DNA of 64,000 bases from Enterobacter ludwigii. Lineage in GTDB: Bacteria; Pseudomonadota; Gammaproteobacteria; Enterobacterales; Enterobacteriaceae. Numbering within the stretch: position 1 is the first letter of the stretch; each line of letters starts with the position of its first letter. The translations under genes and the position numbers were made by a program. Of the stretch, positions 1 through 9,150 are shown one piece after another. Location: assembly GCA_023023105.1 (NCBI GenBank), contig CP083824.1, positions 372,001 to 436,000 of the forward strand. Reading direction: 5' to 3'. The notes below the pieces were generated by a model. The model was not told where the DNA came from. It saw only the letters and a program-made list of their open reading frames with translations, and did not search any database.

Positions 1-397
1 GCAGGCTGGCGGCTTTGGCGGCGCAAGTTTCGCGCGGCATGCCAAGATCCAGAAGCGGCTGCATCACCACGTCCAGGGCGGAGATCCGCGGGATCACCCG
101 CAGAAACTGGCTCACCCAGCCGATCGTTGAGCGGCGGACTTCCAGCACTTTCCGTGCGGGTGCCTGAACCAGATCGACCCACTCATCGCCGTGGCGGATG
201 TGAATATGGCCTTCGTCCGGCAGATAGTTGGCATACAGGGAGCGCAGCAGGGTGGATTTTCCGCTGCCGGAATGGCCGTGCAGGACCACACATTCGCCCT
301 TGCTGACCTCAAGTGAAGCATTTTGCAGCACCGGCAGGCGCACGCCGTTTTGCTGATGGAGCACAAAGGTTTTACTTACGTTTTGCACGCGGATCAT
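1..397 (-). CDS. phnL: C-P lyase system ABC-type protein PhnL (3' part cut by window edge)
   Basis: Reads leftward from an ATG at 397 and runs off the window, so only about the first 132 residues of a protein usually near 226 aa are present. The Walker A motif (GHSGSGKST) sits near residue 43. PhnL is an ABC-ATPase-like member of the carbon-phosphorus lyase machinery and is needed for phosphonate breakdown in the cytoplasm rather than for import. It begins 9 nt after the phnK stop, in the usual phnG-H-I-J-K-L order. Start and identity are clear from order and similarity; the C-terminus cannot be judged. Confidence 0.93.
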   Translation of the reverse strand, partial: MIRVQNVSKTFVLHQQNGVRLPVLQNASLEVSKGECVVLHGHSGSGKSTLLRSLYANYLPDEGHIHIRHGDEWVDLVQAPARKVLEVRRSTIGWVSQFLRVIPRISALDVVMQPLLDLGMPRETCAAKAASL

Positions 398-406
398 GTT
401 GGCCTC

Positions 407-1162
407 TTAATTCTGCAATACCGACGACACCAGCAGCTGGGTGTACGGATGATGGGGATCGTCGAGTACCCGGTCGGTTAACCCACTTTCCACCACCTGA
501 CCTTGTTTCATTACCAGCAAACGGTCTGCCAGCAGGCGCGCCACGCCCAAATCGTGGGTGACAATCACCACTGCGAGGTTCAGCTCTACCACCAGGCCGC
601 GCAGCAGATCGAGCAGTCGCGCCTGAACGGAAACGTCCAGCCCGCCGGTGGGTTCATCCATAAACACCAGCTTCGGATGGGTGACCAGGTTGCGGGCGAT
701 TTGCAGACGTTGCTGCATGCCGCCCGAGAAAGTAGTCGGCAGGTCGTCGATACGCGAGGCAGGGATTTCAACTTCTTCCAGCCAGTGTTGCGCCGTGGTG
801 CGGATATTGCCGTAATGGCGCGCGCCGGTGGCCATCAAGCGTTCGCCGATGTTGCCTCCCGCAGAGACCTGACGGCGCAGACCGTCCATCGGGTGCTGAT
901 GCACCACACCCCACTCGGTGCGCAGCAGGCGGCGGCGCTCGGCTTCACTCATGCCGTACAGGGATGCTCCTTCATACAAAATGTCGCCATTCTGCGGCGT
1001 CAGGCGCGCAGAGATGGATTTAAGCAGCGTCGTTTTGCCTGAGCCGGACTCCCCGACGATCCCCAGCACTTCCCCCGGCCACAGCTCAAACGAGACGTCG
1101 CTGAAGCCTTTGCCCGGCGCATAAAGGTGGGTCAGGTTGTTAACCGAAAGCAGCGGTTTCAT
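407..1162 (-). CDS. phnK: C-P lyase system ATP-binding protein PhnK
   Basis: 251 aa, against 252 in E. coli. Walker A (GESGSGKTT) lies near residue 37, the ABC signature (FSGGMQQR) near 146 and Walker B (LVFMDEPT) near 170, followed by the H-loop VTHD. PhnK belongs to the ABC ATPases but docks on the PhnGHIJ core complex and takes part in C-P bond cleavage, not in transport. The start codon overlaps the phnJ end by 4 nt, so the two genes are translationally coupled within the phn operon. Confidence 0.96.
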   Translation of the reverse strand: MKPLLSVNNLTHLYAPGKGFSDVSFELWPGEVLGIVGESGSGKTTLLKSISARLTPQNGDILYEGASLYGMSEAERRRLLRTEWGVVHQHPMDGLRRQVSAGGNIGERLMATGARHYGNIRTTAQHWLEEVEIPASRIDDLPTTFSGGMQQRLQIARNLVTHPKLVFMDEPTGGLDVSVQARLLDLLRGLVVELNLAVVIVTHDLGVARLLADRLLVMKQGQVVESGLTDRVLDDPHHPYTQLLVSSVLQN

Positions 1163-2004
1163 AGGCTGTTCGCCTCGCTCTGTTGGCGGCAGTAATCGGT
1201 GTCGGAGCAGACAAACATCCGTTTGCCCGTGTCATCCAGCACCACTTCATCCAGATAGCTGTGTTTCGAACCGCAGATGGCGCACGGCTCATCCCACTCT
1301 TGCACCGTAAACGGGTGGTCATCGAAGTCGAGACTCTCCACACGGGTGTAGGGCGGCACGGCGTAGATGCGCTTTTCACGCCCGGCACCGAATAGCTGCA
1401 GCGCAGGCATCATGTCCATCTTCGGGTTATCGAATTTCGGGATTGGCGACGGGTCCATCACGTAGCGACCGTTCACCTTCACCGGGTAGGCGTAGGTGGT
1501 GGCGATATGGCCGAAGCGGGCGATATCTTCATACAGTTTCACCTGCATGATGCCGTACTCTTCCAGGGCGTGCATGGTGCGGGTTTCGGTTTCACGCGGC
1601 TCAATAAAGCGCAGCGGCTCAGGGATAGGGACCTGAAAAATCAGGATTTGATCTTCGGTGAGTGGCGTTTCTGGAATGCGGTGACGGGTCTGGATCAGCG
1701 TGGCATCTTCGGTTTTTTCGGTGGTGTTAACACCCGTCACGCGCCTGAAGAAGTTACGAATCGACACGGCGTTGGTGGTGTCGTCCGCCCCCTGGTCGAT
1801 GACCTTCAGCACATCCGCTTCCCCAATCACGCTGGCGGTAAGCTGAATACCGCCGGTGCCCCAGCCGTAGGGCATCGGCATTTCGCGGCCGCCGAACGGT
1901 ACCTGATAGCCCGGGATTGCCACCGCTTTCAGGATAGCGCGGCGGATCATACGTTTGGTTTGCTCATCCAGATAAGCAAAATTGTAGCCGCTTAAGTTAG
2001 CCAT
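1159..2004 (-). CDS. phnJ: C-P lyase catalytic subunit PhnJ
   Basis: 281 aa, the same length as E. coli PhnJ. This is the radical-SAM-type subunit that cleaves the carbon-phosphorus bond of 5-phosphoribosyl 1-phosphonates, releasing alkane and a cyclic phosphate. The Cys pattern near the C-terminus (CAIC, then two more Cys near residues 266 and 272, CX2CX21CX5C) binds the [4Fe-4S] cluster and supplies the catalytic thiol, and all four are present. It overlaps phnI by 8 nt and phnK by 4 nt. It works in the PhnGHIJ complex, and nothing suggests inactivation. Confidence 0.97.
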   Translation of the reverse strand: MANLSGYNFAYLDEQTKRMIRRAILKAVAIPGYQVPFGGREMPMPYGWGTGGIQLTASVIGEADVLKVIDQGADDTTNAVSIRNFFRRVTGVNTTEKTEDATLIQTRHRIPETPLTEDQILIFQVPIPEPLRFIEPRETETRTMHALEEYGIMQVKLYEDIARFGHIATTYAYPVKVNGRYVMDPSPIPKFDNPKMDMMPALQLFGAGREKRIYAVPPYTRVESLDFDDHPFTVQEWDEPCAICGSKHSYLDEVVLDDTGKRMFVCSDTDYCRQQSEANSL

Positions 2005-3061
2005 TTTCGCGCTCCCGTTGCAGGCGTTTCAGTAGTTCCAGTTCGGCCTGGAAATCAACGTAGTGCGGCAGCTTGAGGTGCGAGACAAAGCCTGCGGCCT
2101 CAACGTTATCCGCGTGGGCCAGCACGAACTCTTCGTCCTGTGCCGGGCCGGAGATGTGTTCACCGTAGTCCGGGGCCTGCAGCGCGCGGTCGACCAGCGC
2201 CATTGCCATCGCTTTACGTTCACTCATACCGAACGCCAGCCCGTAACCCCGGGTAAAGTGTGGCGCTTCGTCTTCCGGAGCGACAAAGCCGTTGACCATT
2301 TCGCATTCCGTGAGCAGCAGTTCCCCGATGTTCACGGCAAAACCCAGCTCTTCAGGCACAATTTCAACGTCAATGAAGCCGCTACGAATTTCTGCTGCAA
2401 ACGGGTGGTTACGCCCGTAACCGCGCTGTGTCGAGTAGGCCAGCGCCAGCAGATAACCTTCGTCGCCGCGCATCAACTGCTGAAGGCGCGACGAGCGTGA
2501 GCACGGATAAACCGGCGGTGTGCGGGTAATGTCGTCTGGCGTGCTGCCGGTGTCTTCTTCGGCTTTTGCCAGCCCCTGATGCGCCAGCAGGCTAAAGACG
2601 TGCGGGGAGGCATCTTGCTGCGGCTCGGCCGTGCTCAGGGAAGGCGTTTCACCGTTTGCCAGCAGCGTGAAATCCAGCAGGCGATGGGTGTAGTCGTAGG
2701 TGGGGCCGAGCAGTTGACCGCCAGGGATGTCTTTATAAACGGCCGAAATGCGGCGTTCCAGGCGCATCTCAGCGGTGTTAACGGGCTCACTCACCGCCAG
2801 TCTGGCAAGCGTGGTGCGATACGCGCGTAACAGAAAGATGGCTTCGACGTTGTCACCGCTGGCCTGTTTTAACGCCAGCGCCGCCAGCTCGCGGTCAGCG
2901 ATGCCGCCTTCGGTCATGACACGGTCGACGGCGAGGTTTAACTGCTGCTCTAACTGGGCAACGCTCAGCTCAGGAAGCTGCTCATCACCCCGTCGTCTGT
3001 GCGCCTGCAGCGCATGGGCGGCGGCGATGGCTTTTTCGCCCCCTTTGACGGCAACGTACAT
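1997..3061 (-). CDS. phnI: C-P lyase core subunit PhnI
   Basis: 354 aa from the ATG at 3061, matching the E. coli length. An ATG two codons upstream leaves only 1 nt after the GGAGG ribosome site, whereas the 3061 ATG has 7 nt, so the latter was chosen. PhnI carries out the first step of the pathway, displacing adenine from MgATP by the phosphonate, in complex with PhnG, PhnH and PhnL. Its stop lies inside phnJ and its ATG overlaps the phnH stop (TGATG), indicating coupled translation. Conserved blocks such as PGGQLLGPTYDYTHRLLDFT-like sequence are intact. Confidence 0.96.
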   Translation of the reverse strand: MYVAVKGGEKAIAAAHALQAHRRRGDEQLPELSVAQLEQQLNLAVDRVMTEGGIADRELAALALKQASGDNVEAIFLLRAYRTTLARLAVSEPVNTAEMRLERRISAVYKDIPGGQLLGPTYDYTHRLLDFTLLANGETPSLSTAEPQQDASPHVFSLLAHQGLAKAEEDTGSTPDDITRTPPVYPCSRSSRLQQLMRGDEGYLLALAYSTQRGYGRNHPFAAEIRSGFIDVEIVPEELGFAVNIGELLLTECEMVNGFVAPEDEAPHFTRGYGLAFGMSERKAMAMALVDRALQAPDYGEHISGPAQDEEFVLAHADNVEAAGFVSHLKLPHYVDFQAELELLKRLQRERENG

Positions 3062-3645
3062 CAGCATACCTCCACGTGAGTGGTTCGCGGTATTGCCAGC
3101 AGGCGTTCACCGCAGGTCAGGATCAGGTCGATACCCAGCGGGAACGGGTGGGGACGTTCGGTCAGCTCATGAATGATGCAATCCGGCAGCTGTGGCGCGA
3201 CCATCCGTTCGTCAGCGATGCCAGCACCGGTCAGGCGCAGCATGCGACCGCCGCTCAGGCTCGAGACCTGCAAAATCAGCGTGGCGCTGGTTTCCGGAGC
3301 GACGGCACTGCCTTCGCTCAGGGCGTTGAGCTGTTCGTGGCTGATTTGCTCATCGGCCACGGCAAACACGGCCTGTCGGGGCTGTTCAACCAGCTGAGCG
3401 TTGGTGTGAAAACGCAGGTTCTGGCTGGCAATATCATTCGAAAGCGCGCCTGAGAGCCACACCGGAGTATCGTTGTCGGCTAGGGTCAGCAGTACGCTGG
3501 TGGTCGCCAGGTTTAGCGGCAGCCAGCTTTGTGAAAGCTGGTGCAGCGAGACAATCACGCCCGGCTCGCTCATGGCTTTCAGCAGGCGACGAAAACTCTG
3601 TTGGGCATCCTGGACAGCAAGGATAAAAGCGGGTAGAAGCGTCAT
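3061..3645 (-). CDS. phnH: C-P lyase core subunit PhnH
   Basis: 194 aa, identical in length to E. coli PhnH. This is a non-catalytic, PLP-transferase-fold-like subunit that completes the PhnGHIJ core and supports the PhnI nucleosidase step. The start overlaps the phnG stop by 4 nt (ATGA) and the stop overlaps phnI by 1 nt. It has no signal peptide or membrane segment and acts in the cytoplasm. The identification rests on order, length and sequence. Confidence 0.95.
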   Translation of the reverse strand: MTLLPAFILAVQDAQQSFRRLLKAMSEPGVIVSLHQLSQSWLPLNLATTSVLLTLADNDTPVWLSGALSNDIASQNLRFHTNAQLVEQPRQAVFAVADEQISHEQLNALSEGSAVAPETSATLILQVSSLSGGRMLRLTGAGIADERMVAPQLPDCIIHELTERPHPFPLGIDLILTCGERLLAIPRTTHVEVC

Positions 3646-4094
3646 GCGTTATCTCCGCGAACGAGCGTAAAGAAGTCGACCCGGCTGGTGTTCACTTCGG
3701 CCTGACGTGCGGCAAGGCGTGCGGCGCGGTCGGCTTCCAGAGGGGCGATAAGGGTTTCCATTAACGTCTGGAAATAAGGTTGTTCCTGCAAAAGCGCGTC
3801 TATCACTGCGCAATGTTCGGCATGCTGTTTATCGCGACCGAGCACGTAGCCGTAGCCCAGCGTGCCGCTGTTCAGGCGGATCACGGCACGGGTAAGGGTG
3901 GCATCACCCGCGAAGAAGCGCTCACCGGTACCTCCCATGCGCGCCTGGATCTGTACCAGGCTGATTTCCGGCGGGCGAATAGTGTCGTAGTCCGGCGTCA
4001 GGCCGAGCGCGTTCATACGGCTGTGCAGCGCAGCAGGCTGACAGTGGGCCAGCACGCGCATCCAGCGCTGACGGGTGGCGGTATCGAAGTGCAT
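3642..4094 (-). CDS. phnG: C-P lyase core subunit PhnG
   Basis: 150 aa, the E. coli length. PhnG pairs with PhnI and is required for transfer of the phosphonate to the ribose C1 position. The ATG at 4094 directly abuts the phnF stop at 4095, with no spacing, and the gene overlaps phnH by 4 nt. It is soluble and is part of the cytoplasmic core complex. Confidence 0.95.
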   Translation of the reverse strand: MHFDTATRQRWMRVLAHCQPAALHSRMNALGLTPDYDTIRPPEISLVQIQARMGGTGERFFAGDATLTRAVIRLNSGTLGYGYVLGRDKQHAEHCAVIDALLQEQPYFQTLMETLIAPLEADRAARLAARQAEVNTSRVDFFTLVRGDNA

Positions 4095-4829
4095 TCAGTG
4101 CTCCATGGTGAATTCGATCATGTCGGCGCGGGTCAGACTGACGGAGTATTCCGTCGCGTCGACTTCACCGTCACGGTGGTTAAGGGTGCGCACGCAGAGC
4201 AGCGGGGCCATGTTGGGGATTTCCAGCACTTTGCTCTCTTTGGCCTGCGCGCGGCGGGCGCTGATGCGCGTCTGGGTGCGCTTAAGCGCAATACCGGTGG
4301 CATCACGCAGGAAGTCATGCAGTGAACCGCTGGTGAAATGTTGCAGCACAGGCCAGAGGCTCATGTCACTGAAGTAGTGATCTATCTGGCAAACCGCCAC
4401 GCCGTTAACCCGGCGCAGCGTGCGCAGGTGCACCACGTTGTCGCCCTCCTGAATGCCCAGCGCGTCAGCCACGTGGCTGGAGGCCGGGCGCAGCACCGAC
4501 AGCAGCTTTTCGCTGGTGGGGTGGCTGCCCTGATCGAGCAGGTTCTGGCTAAAGCGGGCCTGCGCGTTGAGCGGGTAGTCGAACGGGCGCATCAGCACCA
4601 GCACGCCCACGCCCTGACGGCGCTGAACCCATCCGCGCTCGACCAGCTGATCGATGGCGCGGCGCAAGGTATGACGATTCACTTCATAACGGTCGGCAAG
4701 CTGTTGCTCGGCAGGCAAGTAATCCCCGCAGCGATAGTGCGTGCGCAGTTCCACTTCAAGCTTTGCCGCAATCTCTTGCCAGCGGGTAGGGTAACTGGTC
4801 GGACGTCTGGATAAGTGCATAGAAATCAA
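4095..4829 (-). CDS. phnF: GntR-family phosphonate operon regulator PhnF
   Basis: 244 aa. An N-terminal winged helix (about residues 15-80, with LADRYEVNRHTLRRAIDQL as the helix-turn-helix) is followed by a UTRA ligand-binding domain. It is a likely repressor that adjusts the phn operon to a phosphonate-related effector; the ligand cannot be read from sequence. It lies between the transporter genes and the lyase genes, 11 nt after phnE and abutting phnG, so it is transcribed within the operon it is thought to control. Confidence 0.93.
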   Translation of the reverse strand: MISMHLSRRPTSYPTRWQEIAAKLEVELRTHYRCGDYLPAEQQLADRYEVNRHTLRRAIDQLVERGWVQRRQGVGVLVLMRPFDYPLNAQARFSQNLLDQGSHPTSEKLLSVLRPASSHVADALGIQEGDNVVHLRTLRRVNGVAVCQIDHYFSDMSLWPVLQHFTSGSLHDFLRDATGIALKRTQTRISARRAQAKESKVLEIPNMAPLLCVRTLNHRDGEVDATEYSVSLTRADMIEFTMEH

Positions 4830-4840
4830 AGCCTCGCTTC

Positions 4841-5620
4841 TCAGATGAAGTGCTTACGCAAACGTTGAGAGAGGAAGTCCAGCAGGCTGACGGTGATGAT
4901 AATGAGCACCATCAGGGCGCAGGTTTGCTGGAACTGGAAACCGCGAATGGCTTCCCATAGCGTCACGCCAATGCCGCCTGCGCCCACCATGCCCACCACG
5001 GTGGCGGAGCGGACGTTGGACTCGAAGCGGTACAGGGAGTAGGAGATCAGCAGCGGCATCACCTGCGGCAGCACGCCGTACAGAATCTCTTCGATTTTGT
5101 TGGCGCCAGTCGCGCGGATGCCTTCAACCGGGCCGGGCTCGATGGCTTCAACCGCTTCTGAAAGCAGTTTGGAAAGCACGCCGGTGGTGTGAATGAACAA
5201 CGCCATTACCCCGGCAAACGGGCCAAGTCCCACGGCGACCACGAACAGCATCGCGAAGACCATTTCGTTGATGGCGCGGCAGGCGTCCATCAGGCGACGC
5301 ATCGGCTGGTACACCCACCACGGCACGATGTTTTCGGCACTCATCAGGCCAAACGGAATGGAGAGAATGACGGCCAGGGCGGTACCCCAGACGGCGATTT
5401 GCAGGGTGATCGCCATTTCGCCGAGATAATCCTGCCACTGGCTGAAATCCGGCGGGAAGAAGTCGGCGGCGAAGGTCGCCATGTTGCCCGCGTCTTTGAA
5501 GAGCAGGAGCGGATCCATCTCCGCGCCCTTCCAGGAGATAACCAGCACCGCCAGCAGGATGGCCCAGCTTATCAGCGAGAACCAGCTGCGCTTCGGCGGC
5601 GGGAGGGTGATGGTTTGCAT
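4841..5620 (-). CDS. phnE: phosphonate ABC transporter permease PhnE
   Basis: 259 aa from the ATG at 5620, which has AGGAG 5 nt upstream. A longer reading to 5689 would run into a palindromic repeat and is rejected. It has several hydrophobic helices and a BPD-type permease loop (residues around [20 protein letters not shown]) that contacts the ATPase PhnC. It forms the inner-membrane channel for phosphonates delivered by PhnD. The gene is intact here, unlike the phnE of E. coli K-12, which carries an 8-bp insertion. Confidence 0.93.
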   Translation of the reverse strand: MQTITLPPPKRSWFSLISWAILLAVLVISWKGAEMDPLLLFKDAGNMATFAADFFPPDFSQWQDYLGEMAITLQIAVWGTALAVILSIPFGLMSAENIVPWWVYQPMRRLMDACRAINEMVFAMLFVVAVGLGPFAGVMALFIHTTGVLSKLLSEAVEAIEPGPVEGIRATGANKIEEILYGVLPQVMPLLISYSLYRFESNVRSATVVGMVGAGGIGVTLWEAIRGFQFQQTCALMVLIIITVSLLDFLSQRLRKHFI

Positions 5621-5638
5621 GTTGGCTCCTTTATCTGT

Positions 5639-5729
5639 TCTCCCTCTCCCTGTGGGAGAGGGCCGGGGTGAGGGCATCAGCGTGCGCATTTCCCCCTCAC
5701 CCTAACCCTCTCCCTCAAGGGAGAGGGGA
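5639..5729. repeat. GC-rich interspersed palindromic repeat pair
   Basis: Two hairpins built on CCCTCTCCC/GGGAGAGGG (about 5642-5664 and 5707-5728) flank a second complementary pair, GGGGTGAGGG and CCCTCACCC. The unit fills the gap between phnE and phnD and resembles the REP/BIME-type intergenic repeats of enterobacteria. It may affect the relative mRNA level of phnD against the downstream genes, but that is inference. Confidence 0.8.
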
Positions 5730-5735
5730 CTTGAG

Positions 5736-6752
5736 TTACTGAACCGCTTTATTCACGCTGGTCATCGCGCTCAGCGCCGCAGTCAGGCGGTCCAGGTCTT
5801 CCAGCTTGGCCTGAATTTCAGACACTTTGCTGGTCTTCTCTTCGTCCTTCAGCCCTTTGTTGTCCTTCACGCCCTGCATCTCTTTAAACAGCGCCAGCTG
5901 GCGAATCGGCACCAGCTGCAGGTCGCTGGATGCGCGGAACGGCGCCCAGCCAAGTTTCGCCAGAACTGCCTTCTCTTCCGGCGTTTTGCCGTAGTTCATA
6001 AAGAAGTCGTAGACCTTGTCCTTGGTGCTCTCAGAGAGATTTTTGCGCCATACAATCGGGTCGCCCGGGATCAGCGGTGATTTCCAGATGACCTTCAGCT
6101 CTTTGAGTTTGTCCGGTGCGGAGGTCTTCAGCTTGTCGAGGTTTTCGGTGTTGTTGGTGGCAACATCCACCTGCTTGTTGGCCACGGCCAGCGCGTTGGT
6201 TTCGTGGCTGGCGTTGACGGTGCGCTTGAAGTCGCTGGCAGACGCGTTGTTCTTAGCGAAGACGTAGTAGCCAGGGACCAGGAAGCCAGAGGTGGAATTC
6301 GGGTCGCCGTTACCAAAGGTCAGATCTTTGCGTTTGGCGAGCATGTCGTTGAGGTTATTGATTGGGCTGTCTTTATTAACGATCAGCACACTCCAGTAAC
6401 CCGGGGAGCCATCTGCCGCAACGGTCTGGGCAAAGACCTGACCGTTCGCGCGATCGACTGCTTCCATCGCAGAGAGGTTGCCGTACCAGGCGATGTCCAC
6501 TTTGTTAAAGCGCATCCCCTGGATGATGCCGGCGTAATCCGGCGCGAAGAAGGCGTTCACCTTGATCCCCAGTTTGGTTTCCATATCTTTCAGGAACGGT
6601 TCCCACTGAGGTTTGAGATTCTGCTGTGATTCCGTCGAAATAATGCCGAAGTTCAGCGCTTTTTCCTGTTCTTCCGCGTACGCAGGGCTTAACAGGGTGC
6701 TGATGCTGAACATACTGGTAAAGGCCAGTGCGGCAACGGCTTTGTAGCTCAT
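5736..6752 (-). CDS. phnD: phosphonate periplasmic binding protein PhnD
   Basis: 338 aa, the same as E. coli. A signal peptide ends near AYA at residue 26 (hydrophobic stretch AVAALAFTSMFSISTLLSPA). The mature part is a PhnD/SsuA-type solute-binding protein with the conserved blocks FFAPDYAGIIQGM and FGNGDPNSTSGFLVPGYYVF. It captures phosphonates such as 2-aminoethylphosphonate in the periplasm and passes them to PhnE. It lies 24 nt downstream of phnC. Confidence 0.95.
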   Translation of the reverse strand: MSYKAVAALAFTSMFSISTLLSPAYAEEQEKALNFGIISTESQQNLKPQWEPFLKDMETKLGIKVNAFFAPDYAGIIQGMRFNKVDIAWYGNLSAMEAVDRANGQVFAQTVAADGSPGYWSVLIVNKDSPINNLNDMLAKRKDLTFGNGDPNSTSGFLVPGYYVFAKNNASASDFKRTVNASHETNALAVANKQVDVATNNTENLDKLKTSAPDKLKELKVIWKSPLIPGDPIVWRKNLSESTKDKVYDFFMNYGKTPEEKAVLAKLGWAPFRASSDLQLVPIRQLALFKEMQGVKDNKGLKDEEKTSKVSEIQAKLEDLDRLTAALSAMTSVNKAVQ

Positions 6753-6776
6753 GTACTTTCCTCGGATCGGGTTGGG

Positions 6777-7565
6777 TTATGCAGCCTGCGCGTTCTCGTC
6801 GACGCGGTTAATGCTGCGGTAGAGATGGTCAAAACGTTCGTTATCAAACTGATGGCTTGCACCATCAAAGAACACATGTCCCTGACGCAGCGCGACGATG
6901 CGCTCGCAGTAGCGCAGGGCGTAATCCACCTGATGCAGCGTCACCACCACGGTGATGCCGTCGTTCTGGTTAATGTCTCTCAGGGTTTCCATCACGATGC
7001 GCGCGGATTCCGGGTCGAGCGAGGCAATCGGCTCATCGGCCAGGATCACTTTGGCTTTTTGCATCAGCGCACGGGCAATCGCCACGCGCTGCTGCTGACC
7101 ACCGGACAGGGTGGAGACACGCTGGTGGGCGAAATGCGCCATGCCAACGCGTGTCAGCGCCTGCAACGCCTGTTGTTTCTGAGAAGGGGAAAACCAGCGC
7201 AGACAGGTGCGCCAGAACGGCGTGCTGCCGAGTGCGCCAATCAGGACGTTCTCCAGCACCGTCAGGCGGTTCACCAGGTTGAACTGCTGGAAGATATAGC
7301 CTGTTTGCGCGCGGCTTTTACGGATATCACTCGCCAGACGGCCCGCGCGCTGGACGGTGTTACCCAGCAGTTCGACGTGACTTTCCGGTGCTTTATCGCA
7401 GGTAATAAGGCCGCTCAGGTGGCGCAGAAGGGTGGACTTACCTGAACCGGATGGCCCCAGCAGTGCCACCATTTCACCCTGCTTAACGGTCAGATCAACG
7501 GCATGCAGAGCCTTGTTATGATGAAAGGTCTTGCTCAGTTTCTCGACGCGGATGACAGTTTGCAT
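6777..7565 (-). CDS. phnC: phosphonate ABC transporter ATPase PhnC
   Basis: 262 aa, the same as E. coli. Walker A (GPSGSGKST) near residue 38, signature (LSGGQQQR) near 149 and Walker B ([12 protein letters not shown]) near 169. It powers phosphonate uptake through PhnE and is the first gene of the phn operon. A GAGG ribosome site lies 8 nt before the ATG at 7565, and a candidate Pho box sits about 45 nt further upstream. Confidence 0.95.
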   Translation of the reverse strand: MQTVIRVEKLSKTFHHNKALHAVDLTVKQGEMVALLGPSGSGKSTLLRHLSGLITCDKAPESHVELLGNTVQRAGRLASDIRKSRAQTGYIFQQFNLVNRLTVLENVLIGALGSTPFWRTCLRWFSPSQKQQALQALTRVGMAHFAHQRVSTLSGGQQQRVAIARALMQKAKVILADEPIASLDPESARIVMETLRDINQNDGITVVVTLHQVDYALRYCERIVALRQGHVFFDGASHQFDNERFDHLYRSINRVDENAQAA

Positions 7566-7608
7566 ATGCTGGGCCTCACGATAAATGTGGCCTCATGCTG
7601 GCGCATCA

Positions 7609-7627
7609 ATGTGACATTTGGGTTAAG
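7609..7627 (-). promoter_or_regulatory. candidate Pho box of the phn operon
   Basis: On the minus strand this reads CTTAACCCAAATGTCACAT, with TTAACC and GTCACA elements spaced like half-sites of the PhoB consensus. Its position upstream of phnC matches the known PhoB control of phn in E. coli. The second half-site is weaker, so exact boundaries are uncertain. Confidence 0.5.
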
Positions 7628-7701
7628 TCTGGGTTGCGGGAGTTTGAAGAGTTGAGCGGAGTTTGATGACAGGCGGAGGCAGACCGCCCACCGCCCGAAA
7701 A

Positions 7702-8139
7702 TTAGTGCTGCTGCTTAACGACGTTAATCATCCACGGCACGCCGTATTTATCGGTGACTTTACCGAAACCGTGTGCCCAGAAGGTTTCCTGCCAGGCCAT
7801 TTCGATATTCCCGCCCGCGGCGAGGTTGTCGAACCAGCGCTTGCCTTCATTGACGTCCTGGGTATCGAGTACCAGCGTGAAACCCGCGTACTGTGCGTTG
7901 CTGCCCGGCGGCATCCCGTCGCTCATCATGATATCGCTGCCCGCAATGCGGACGTTAGAGTGAGCGATCGCCGAATCCGGAAATTGCATACCGGACGGAC
8001 AGCCTTCTTCGCTGTTATCGCTTTTTGGCATTTCGCCGAAGGTGATTTTATAGAGGAGCTCGGCACCGACGGCTTGCTGATAGAAGGCGGTGGCCTCTGC
8101 GCAGTTACCGGCGAATGAGATGTAGGGACTTAACGGCAT
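7702..8139 (-). CDS. yjdN: VOC-family protein YjdN (PhnB-like)
   Basis: 145 aa, glyoxalase/bleomycin-resistance (VOC) fold of the 3-demethylubiquinone-9 methyltransferase-like subgroup. It starts MPLSPYISFAGNCAEATAFY and contains the typical W...FGKVTDKYGVPWMINV C-terminus. Despite the old name phnB it is not needed for C-P lyase, and its substrate is unknown. It is a separate short gene between phnC and yjdM on the same strand. Confidence 0.92.
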   Translation of the reverse strand: MPLSPYISFAGNCAEATAFYQQAVGAELLYKITFGEMPKSDNSEEGCPSGMQFPDSAIAHSNVRIAGSDIMMSDGMPPGSNAQYAGFTLVLDTQDVNEGKRWFDNLAAGGNIEMAWQETFWAHGFGKVTDKYGVPWMINVVKQQH

Positions 8140-8182
8140 AATCTTTACCTCACGTAAGAAAAGCTCGTTAAGTGTAGTTCCT

Positions 8183-8215
8183 GAATGCCCGGTATGCGAA
8201 GCGCCACCGGGCAGG
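8183..8215. repeat. REP-type palindromic unit
   Basis: TGCCCGGT followed by ATGCGAAGCGCC and ACCGGGCA forms an imperfect hairpin between yjdM and yjdN. A related unit in the opposite sense lies at 63147-63172. Confidence 0.75.
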
Positions 8216-8219
8216 TCAA

Positions 8220-8555
8220 TCAGTTCTTTTTCACGAATTCAGATTTCAGTTTCATCGGACCAAAGCCGTCAATTTTGCAGTCGATATTATGATCGCCTTC
8301 AACCAGACGGATATTTTTCACTTTGGTACCAATCTTCAGCATGGAAGAGCTGCCTTTCACTTTCAGATCTTTAATCACGGTGACGCTGTCGCCATCCGCC
8401 AGCAGATTGCCGTTCGCATCTTTTACGACAAGTGCATCTGCATCGTGTGATGGCTCGGCATCATTCCATTCATGGGCGCATTCCGGGCAGATAAACATGC
8501 CATTATCTTCATAGGTGTATTCAGAATTGCATTTTGGGCAGTGTGGGAGTTGCAT
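8220..8555 (-). CDS. yjdM: zinc-ribbon protein YjdM (PhnA-like)
   Basis: 111 aa. The N-terminal zinc ribbon has two Cys pairs (CPKC near residue 6 and CPEC near 24), followed by the PhnA C-terminal domain ([20 protein letters not shown]). The E. coli homologue was once called phnA, but it is not the phosphonoacetate hydrolase of that name. The function is unknown. It is monocistronic in appearance, and the C-terminus EFVKKN is complete. Confidence 0.93.
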   Translation of the reverse strand: MQLPHCPKCNSEYTYEDNGMFICPECAHEWNDAEPSHDADALVVKDANGNLLADGDSVTVIKDLKVKGSSSMLKIGTKVKNIRLVEGDHNIDCKIDGFGPMKLKSEFVKKN

Positions 8556-9150
8556 ATCGGTATCCTCAAAAAGTGTTAACGCGCTGGAAAGTGCCAGCTA
8601 AATGACGGCAGTGTGCCGAAAAAGGCGGCAAGTATAGCGCAAATCCACACGGTTGTCGGTGACATTGTTGATTAAAAAAATGCAAAAAGTGTATAGCGAG
8701 TGACATTTCCTGTCAGTCAGTTAAGCGATGCTTATGCCATTAACACGGTGGGAAGAAATGGCGTTAAATATATCGAATATTTTATTGCAGCAAATTGCTA
8801 CGCTCCTTCATTTCGGATAAGGTGAAGCAACACATTGTTATTTATCTCCGGACTTCCCCGCCATTCATATCTTATGGTGGTGACGCATTACCTCTCTTTT
8901 TAGGTGGGTAAATAACGATGATATATCCTGAAGCTTCTTAAAAATGGGCTACGCTTTTTTCTTTTGGCCGTCAGGCCAGGAGGAGAGCTTCACACGCCAT
9001 GCAAGGATAGTGAATTATTTCTGATTAGCATCAATCAGTTATATTTCGGCGAACATGTTTTCCACACGTGATCATATAAGCCTGAACAACATAATAAAAA
9101 CCAGTGGCTTAATAAAAGTAATAAATTTGCGTTAAGGAAAGGCTTTTATC
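8556..9150. other. 595-bp gap between divergent yjdM and crfC; one doubtful 20-codon ORF
   Basis: AT-rich intergenic DNA that should hold both promoters. A 20-codon frame on the plus strand (8758-8820) starts with ATG after GGGAAGAA and would encode a hydrophobic peptide ending in LLHFG. A short hairpin (TGGCC/GGCCA) lies near 8966-8980. No RNA family or known operator was recognised. Confidence 0.4.

Noticed and set aside
5621..5689. Longer PhnE starting at 5689
   Set aside because: The extra residues are translated palindromic repeat; the ATG at 5620 has AGGAG.
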